Below are positions 59,983 to 64,000 of a stretch of 64,000 nucleotides of DNA, piece after piece. Both the position numbers and the translations under genes were made by a program. Origin of the DNA: Clostridium sp. (lineage in GTDB: Bacteria; Bacillota; Clostridia; Clostridiales; Clostridiaceae); contig NZ_JAPFDR010000001.1 of the NCBI RefSeq assembly GCF_026168755.1, forward strand, positions 1 to 64,000, written 5' to 3'. The notes under the pieces were generated by a model, which worked only from the letters and a program-made list of their open reading frames with translations, ran no database searches and was not told the origin of the DNA. How positions within the stretch are numbered: position 1 is the first letter of the stretch; the number at the start of each line of letters is the position of its first letter.

Positions 59983-60591
59983 ATGTTTTAAATAAGATAA
60001 AAAGCTGAGAAGAATTTTAGCTGTAATTCCCCAAATAACATAATCATTATAGATATAAAAGGGCACTTCATAAGATCCAGTAGAAAATTTATAATTATAT
60101 TTTGTAGGGATCAATTCGTAAGGAAAATTATTAGCAGGGGTAATATTGACCTTATTAACAAAAGTATTAACATTAGCATTCAATAAAAAATCTAATGGAA
60201 CAAAAAACACTTTTTCAACTTCCTCGACATTAAGCTTCATATTGTTAATATCTTCAATGAAGACTAAATAAGGGTGGATAATAATATTATAAGGAGAAAC
60301 AAAAAGATCTAATGGAGATATAACTTTAATTTTATCTTCACATATTCCTATTTCTTCACAAGTTTCTCTTAAAGCAGTATTAAGAGGAGTTTCATCATTT
60401 TCTATTTTTCCTCCAGGAAAACAAACTTCATTTGGTTGTGTACGTAAAGTTTTAGCTCTAACTTCAAATAGAACGTGTAAAGAGTCATTATACTTTACAA
60501 GTGGAATAGTAACAGAAGCTCTTTTGAATTTTTCCCAGCCATTAATATAAGGGGTATAGTTTGAAAAAATATTATTTATATTATCAATCAT
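59965..60591 (-). CDS. Nudix hydrolase, probable CoA pyrophosphatase (NudL-like)
   Basis: 208 residues. The Nudix box GGKIENDETPLNTALRETCEEIGI is intact, with the catalytic glutamates in REtcEE. LRTQPNEVCFPGG just before it resembles the CoA-pyrophosphatase (UPF0035) signature. It would hydrolyse CoA or oxidised CoA to phosphopantetheine plus 3',5'-ADP. The ATG is at 60591; a preceding GGTGA lies in the SD position. Monocistronic and convergent with helD. Confidence 0.85.
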   Translation of the reverse strand: MIDNINNIFSNYTPYINGWEKFKRASVTIPLVKYNDSLHVLFEVRAKTLRTQPNEVCFPGGKIENDETPLNTALRETCEEIGICEDKIKVISPLDLFVSPYNIIIHPYLVFIEDINNMKLNVEEVEKVFFVPLDFLLNANVNTFVNKVNITPANNFPYELIPTKYNYKFSTGSYEVPFYIYNDYVIWGITAKILLSFLSYLKHRNYHN

Positions 60592-60725
60592 AAACTCACC
60601 TAATCATTTATATTATTAAAAAGATTTTATTATATATAATTTTAAAAATCAATTTGTTAAATATAGAAAAACAATTTATAATTAAGAAATGTTCTATTTT
60701 ATTAGTTGCAGTTTAGGAGTAAATT

Positions 60726-61241
60726 ATGTATAAAGTTTGGTCTGTATCAGATATAAAAATAATTATAAACGAAATAGCAGAAAAATGGAATTATCCATGT
60801 AATATAGAAGTAGAAATTTCTAAAAGAGCAAAGAAAAGAATGGGAGCTTTTTTCTATGAAAAGTGTAATAATAGTATAAAGCCTTTAAAATTTGTATTTT
60901 CTGAAGAGTTAGTGAATGGTAAGTATAGTGAAAAGATAGTTAGAGAGGTAATAATTCATGAGTATTTACATTATTATTGCAATACTATAACTAATAGTAA
61001 TAATGGGCATAATAAATTTTTTAAAGCTTGTTGTATTAAAAGTGGTATATCTAATAATACTACTTTTAAATATAATAATGAATTAAAATATGATTTGTCA
61101 AAGTACAAATATAAGATATACTGTAGTAATTGTAAAAAAATTGTGTGTATGCATGCTAGAAGAGATGCAGCTGAAAGAAAATTAAGATTATATGTATCTA
61201 AATGTTGTAATGAAAAGCTATTTTGTGATAAGCTTTTATAG
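60726..61241 (+). CDS. SprT-like metalloprotease-family protein
   Basis: 171 residues. The zinc-binding HEYLHYY (HExxH) near residue 80 is followed by GHNKFFKACC, consistent with the SprT-like domain, and a C-terminal zinc ribbon (YCSNCKK and SKCCNEKLF). In other organisms this fold acts on DNA-protein adducts or translation-related targets; the bacterial function is unclear. AGGAG is upstream of ATG 60726. Not overlapping its neighbours. Confidence 0.83.
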   Translation: MYKVWSVSDIKIIINEIAEKWNYPCNIEVEISKRAKKRMGAFFYEKCNNSIKPLKFVFSEELVNGKYSEKIVREVIIHEYLHYYCNTITNSNNGHNKFFKACCIKSGISNNTTFKYNNELKYDLSKYKYKIYCSNCKKIVCMHARRDAAERKLRLYVSKCCNEKLFCDKLL

Positions 61242-61289
61242 TAAAATTTTTTAATAGTATAACACTTAGAAGAGAAGGAGAATAGTTTA

Positions 61290-61562
61290 ATGAGCGAAGA
61301 TATAAAAGAAGTTCAAAATGAAGAAGTTCAAATAATGACTTTCTTAGATGAGAGTGGAAATAAGGTTCAGTTTGAAGCTATTGCTAGAATTTATTTAGAA
61401 AATAAGGAGTATTTATTATTAGCTCCTGTAGAAGATAAGAATAGTGAAGATATTTACGTATTTAGAATAGATGAAGTAGATGGAAAACAAGAACTAAATC
61501 TTGTAGAAGATGATAAAGAGTTTATAGCAGTAAAGAAAGAATATAATAAGTTATTATATTAG
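61290..61562 (+). CDS. DUF1292 (YrzB-like) protein
   Basis: 90 residues. The family core is [37 protein letters not shown]. Acidic, no membrane helix. A common Firmicute protein of unknown role, often near yrrK/yrzL-type genes. AGAAGGAG precedes the ATG. It is 18 bases upstream of the next gene and probably co-transcribed with it. Confidence 0.88.
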   Translation: MSEDIKEVQNEEVQIMTFLDESGNKVQFEAIARIYLENKEYLLLAPVEDKNSEDIYVFRIDEVDGKQELNLVEDDKEFIAVKKEYNKLLY

Positions 61563-61579
61563 TTATAAGGAGAAAAAAA

Positions 61580-61981
61580 GTGCAAGAATCACAAATTATA
61601 AAAATATTAAATGAAAATGACTTATCAGATATAGAGATTTTAAAAAAAGATGAGGAGTTTGCTTTAATAAACTTTTACTTTGATTTTGATAAAGATGTAC
61701 TGGATGCAGCAAGAGCTTATTCTAATGAAGAAAGCAATTTAGAGGAGTATAGCAAGGAATGGTATAATGAATATTATTTTCCTTACCTTTATGATTTTGC
61801 AAATGATGAAGTATTGGAAATTATAGAAGATATAGTAGAAGAGTTAGAAATTGAAGGCGAAATGATGGCTATTCAAATGACAGAGAAAACTAGCGATTAT
61901 GTACAATTTATGGCTTTATTTACAGAAGAAGATAGCAATATATCAATAGAAGATGTAGTAAAGGATTACATGTCTAAATAA
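61580..61981 (+). CDS. Hypothetical acidic protein
   Basis: 133 residues from GTG 61580, which AAGGAG precedes. Rich in Asp/Glu, without a signal peptide; an aromatic patch (EWYNEYYFPYLYDFANDEV) sits in the middle. Not recognised as a named family. It follows the DUF1292 gene closely, and a 6S RNA gene lies downstream. Confidence 0.7.
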   Translation: MQESQIIKILNENDLSDIEILKKDEEFALINFYFDFDKDVLDAARAYSNEESNLEEYSKEWYNEYYFPYLYDFANDEVLEIIEDIVEELEIEGEMMAIQMTEKTSDYVQFMALFTEEDSNISIEDVVKDYMSK

Positions 61982-62008
61982 TTTTTTGCGAAAAGGGATA
62001 GATTACTA

Positions 62009-62036
62009 TTGAACTTTTTATATAATTTGATATAAT
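62009..62036 (+). promoter_or_regulatory. Promoter of the 6S RNA gene
   Basis: -35 TTGAAC (62009-62014), 16-base spacer, consensus -10 TATAAT (62031-62036). Transcription is expected near 62043, just before the conserved CCTGAG. Confidence 0.72.
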
Positions 62037-62042
62037 AAAATC

Positions 62043-62226
62043 ATAAAATCCTGAGATGTGCGATTAGCTTATGATGTTCAACCTACATTATATTTACGGG
62101 ATTTGCAACATGTTTGTGGATGTCGGGCTTCCATAAGATCAGAAGATGACAGAAGCAAATTGCGCAGAACCCACCTGCGAGCTGCAGGTGTGAATATTTA
62201 AGTGACCGGCATGTTGGGTATAAATT
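62043..62226 (+). ncRNA. ssrS: 6S RNA
   Basis: No coding frame; the sequence fits the 6S layout. It starts ATCCTGAGATGTGCG, like the E. coli TCTGAGATGTTCG, and ends CCGGCATGTTGGG, which pairs back with the 5' end. The middle holds the CACCTGCGAGCTGCAGGTG hairpin. About 184 nt is a normal size. 6S RNA mimics an open promoter and traps the sigma-A holoenzyme in stationary phase. It has its own promoter and a strong terminator. Confidence 0.78.
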
Positions 62227-62232
62227 AGAATT

Positions 62233-62260
62233 AAACACCTCAATTATTGAGGTGTTTTTT
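62233..62260 (+). terminator. Terminator of the 6S RNA gene
   Basis: AAACACCTCAA pairs with TTGAGGTGTTT with a minimal loop, then a T6 run. The convergent Spo0E-like gene stops only five bases beyond. Confidence 0.92.
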
Positions 62261-62264
62261 CGTA

Positions 62265-62474
62265 TTATGCAGCTTTTGATTGTGATATAAAATATTTATT
62301 TAAGTGTTTTCTTTTATATTTTTTATAAATAAGATGTTGATATTTCCATATATGCTTGTCTAAACTTTGAGATATGTATATCACAAGTCTGTTTTGAGGA
62401 GATAGAAATTTTAAAAGTAGATTTAAAGTTATCTTTTGTAGAATAATTTTATTTTTTAGACTTTTTTTACTCAT
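62265..62474 (-). CDS. Spo0E-like aspartyl-phosphate phosphatase
   Basis: 69 residues from the ATG at 62474, which AAAAGGAGGTG precedes; the frame continues ten codons upstream. The C-terminal half carries the Spo0E pattern KxRLVIYISQSLDKHIWKYQ, with SQxLD as the signature. Spo0E proteins dephosphorylate Spo0A~P and so delay sporulation. Convergent with the 6S RNA; no other gene in the transcript. Confidence 0.62.
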   Translation of the reverse strand: MSKKSLKNKIILQKITLNLLLKFLSPQNRLVIYISQSLDKHIWKYQHLIYKKYKRKHLNKYFISQSKAA

Positions 62475-62803
62475 AAAGCACCTCCTTTTGATATTAATTA
62501 ACATTATATGGGTTATTATAACATATATGTTAAAAAGGTAAAATAATATAATATCGCAAAGTTTTACAAAACATTACTTAAAAAAACATATAAGTATCTT
62601 TAAAATGAAACTTGTAAATAATATATGATAAAGCGAAGGTAGAAAAAAGGAAATAATTTGCCGAAAATATCAAAAAAATGAAATAAAAAATATTTAAAGT
62701 TGATATTAAAAAGAAATAAATGTAAAATAAAAATAAGTTAAATTAAATGAATTGAAATTTATTAATCATTTAAAATATTCGTAATAAAGAAAGGATGTAA
62801 AAA
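62475..62803. other. AT-rich gap with no visible gene
   Basis: 329 bases between the Spo0E-like gene and the DUF896 gene. I see no open frame, strong hairpin or repeat. A loose -35-like TTGAAA occurs about 50 bases before the DUF896 gene, with a poor -10, so it presumably carries divergent promoters. Confidence 0.5.
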
Positions 62804-62998
62804 ATGGATTATACAAAAGCAAAAATTGAAGATGTAGTGATTAGAATAAATGAATTATATAAAAAGAGTAAAGAAGAAGGTTTAACTGAACAAGAAAAAG
62901 AAGAACAACAAATTTTAAGAAGAAGATATATAGATAGCTATAAGGCAAACCTTAGAGCACAATTAGAGGGTATTGAACCTAAGAATAAAAAAAAGTAG
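62804..62998 (+). CDS. DUF896 (UPF0291, YnzC-like) protein
   Basis: 64 residues, small helical protein. The core AKIEDVVIRINELYKKSKEEGLTEQEKEEQQILRRRYIDSYKANLRAQLEGIE is typical of this Firmicute family, seen near SOS-induced genes in Bacillus. AGAAAGGA precedes the ATG. It is 13 bases upstream of hprK and may be co-transcribed. Confidence 0.9.
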   Translation: MDYTKAKIEDVVIRINELYKKSKEEGLTEQEKEEQQILRRRYIDSYKANLRAQLEGIEPKNKKK

Positions 62999-63011
62999 AA
63001 GGTGATTAATA

Positions 63012-63926
63012 TTGTCAGTTGCTGTAGAGAAGTTAATATCAGATTTTGAATTAGAAGTTTTAGTTGAGGGTGAAAAGGATGTAAAAATATCTGTTAACGA
63101 TATAAATAGACCTGGATTACAGTTAGCTGGTTTTTATAATTATTTTGCACCTGAAAGAATCCAAGTTATAGGAAAAGCTGAATGGAGCTTTTTAGATGAC
63201 ATGGGAATAGAGTTAATGAGAAAAAGAATTAATAAATATTTTAGTTTTGACTCTAAATGTATAATAATTACTAGAGGTTTAGAGCCACATAATGAATTTA
63301 TTAAGTCGGCTAAAAAATCAAAGTCATGGTTATTAAGAACTAATATGGTTACAACAAAGTTTATAAGTAAACTTACTATGTATTTAGCAGGAAAGCTTGC
63401 ACCAGAAACTAGATTACATGGTGTTTTAATGGATGTATATGGTATAGGTATACTTATAACTGGAGAAAGTGGAATAGGCAAAAGCGAAACTGCATTAGAG
63501 CTTATTAAAAGAGGACATAGATTAGTATCTGATGATGCAGTTGATATTAAAGAAATAGATGGAAGTTTAATAGGTACATCCCCAAGAATAACTATTGGAA
63601 TGTTAGAGGTTAGAGGTATAGGAATTATTGATATATCGTCATTATATGGATTAAGTTCTATATTGCCATCAAAGGACATAAATTTATTAATGCATTTTGA
63701 GCATTGGAAAGATGATGGAGATTATGATAGATTAGGTATTGATAAAGAAACACAAGAAATACTTGGAGTAAATGTTAGAAGATTAAGAGTACCTGTAAGA
63801 CCTGGAAGAAATATTGCGGTTATAATAGAAGCTGCAGCAGGTAATTATAGGCATTCATTAATGTCTGATGTTACACCAGTAGATATTATAGAACAAAGAA
63901 TGTGTGAATTTAGTGAGGAAGAATAA
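63012..63926 (+). CDS. hprK: HPr kinase/phosphorylase
   Basis: 304 residues from TTG 63012, with AAGGTGAT upstream. A bifunctional enzyme that phosphorylates or dephosphorylates Ser46 of HPr, driving CcpA-mediated catabolite control. Walker A GESGIGKSETALELIKRGH (about residues 152-170), VSDDAVDI and the family signature LEVRGIGIIDISSLYG are all visible. It links to the PTS glucoside operon in the same window at the regulatory level only. Confidence 0.95.
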   Translation: MSVAVEKLISDFELEVLVEGEKDVKISVNDINRPGLQLAGFYNYFAPERIQVIGKAEWSFLDDMGIELMRKRINKYFSFDSKCIIITRGLEPHNEFIKSAKKSKSWLLRTNMVTTKFISKLTMYLAGKLAPETRLHGVLMDVYGIGILITGESGIGKSETALELIKRGHRLVSDDAVDIKEIDGSLIGTSPRITIGMLEVRGIGIIDISSLYGLSSILPSKDINLLMHFEHWKDDGDYDRLGIDKETQEILGVNVRRLRVPVRPGRNIAVIIEAAAGNYRHSLMSDVTPVDIIEQRMCEFSEEE

Positions 63927-63939
63927 GGAGGGCTATATT

Positions 63940-64000
63940 ATGGTTAAAGATGCTAAAAAAAATGCATGGTTAAAATATAATGAAAATGGAAAACAAGAAG
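63940..64000 (+). CDS. Start of a truncated gene at the window edge
   Basis: ATG 63940 is preceded by AAGGAGGG, and the frame MVKDAKKNAWLKYNENGKQE is open to the end of the window. It looks like the beginning of a clostridial M18-type aminopeptidase (such proteins often start with a KNAWxKY motif), but 20 residues cannot prove it. It lies 14 bases after hprK. Confidence 0.45.
   Translation, partial: MVKDAKKNAWLKYNENGKQE

Noticed and set aside
63140..63679. 179-codon minus-strand frame opposite hprK
   Set aside because: The plus-strand frame has all HprK motifs; the antisense frame mirrors its codon bias.

Overview
The window is AT-rich DNA from a low-GC, anaerobic, endospore-forming Firmicute, most likely a Clostridium sensu stricto. 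This rests on strong GGAGG ribosome binding sites, a small acid-soluble spore protein, SpoVB, LonB, a Spo0E-like protein, the anaerobic sulfite reductase asrABC, an ATP synthase of V/A type in the clostridial/enterococcal gene order, and UPF0237/UPF0210 and DUF1292 genes. No phage, insertion sequence, CRISPR array or rRNA gene is visible.

Layout. 1-354: four tRNA genes (Arg, His, Gln, Lys) and a terminator. 355-3530: asrABC behind a promoter with a near-perfect Rex operator. 3583-9170: an alpha-glucoside unit (LacI-type regulator, GH13 glucosidase, PTS IICB, DNase I-fold enzyme) with two identical operators. 9194-13405: SASP and an ECF S component on the minus strand, then a TcaA-like protein and an M23 endopeptidase. 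13455-13609: a candidate small RNA. 14213-23262: the protein quality-control block tig, clpP, clpX, lonB, lonA, engB. Between lonB and lonA lies a ~780-nt gene-free element whose ends pair with each other and which encloses several perfect long-range stems. 23499-24835: three Cys/Gly/Asn-rich proteins. 24976-40981: PerR, NAPRTase, a UvrD-type helicase, an M20 amidohydrolase, a pseudouridine synthase, two flippases, a membrane-anchored beta-propeller, and a methyltransferase-like/radical SAM pair.

41065-49757 is a complete ntpFIKECGABD operon whose K subunit has the Na+-site residues known from Enterococcus hirae. A TagO/WecA-type transferase follows, then a SAM-I riboswitch with an enlarged P3 region controlling metF-luxS. 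Next is an agr-type quorum-sensing locus: agrB and a small agrD (encoding a Ser-type rather than Cys-type autoinducing peptide) on the minus strand, and a divergent AgrC-like kinase with an optimally placed SD but no canonical start codon. Wreckage of a second agr kinase and of a LytTR response regulator lies beside them. The right end holds UPF0237/UPF0210, HelD, a Nudix hydrolase, a SprT-like protein, 6S RNA, a Spo0E-like protein, hprK and the start of one more gene.

The strongest candidate for something undescribed is the 19468-20245 element. The Ser-type AgrD locus without an intact local response regulator is second. Pairings were read by eye; no folding or database search was run.
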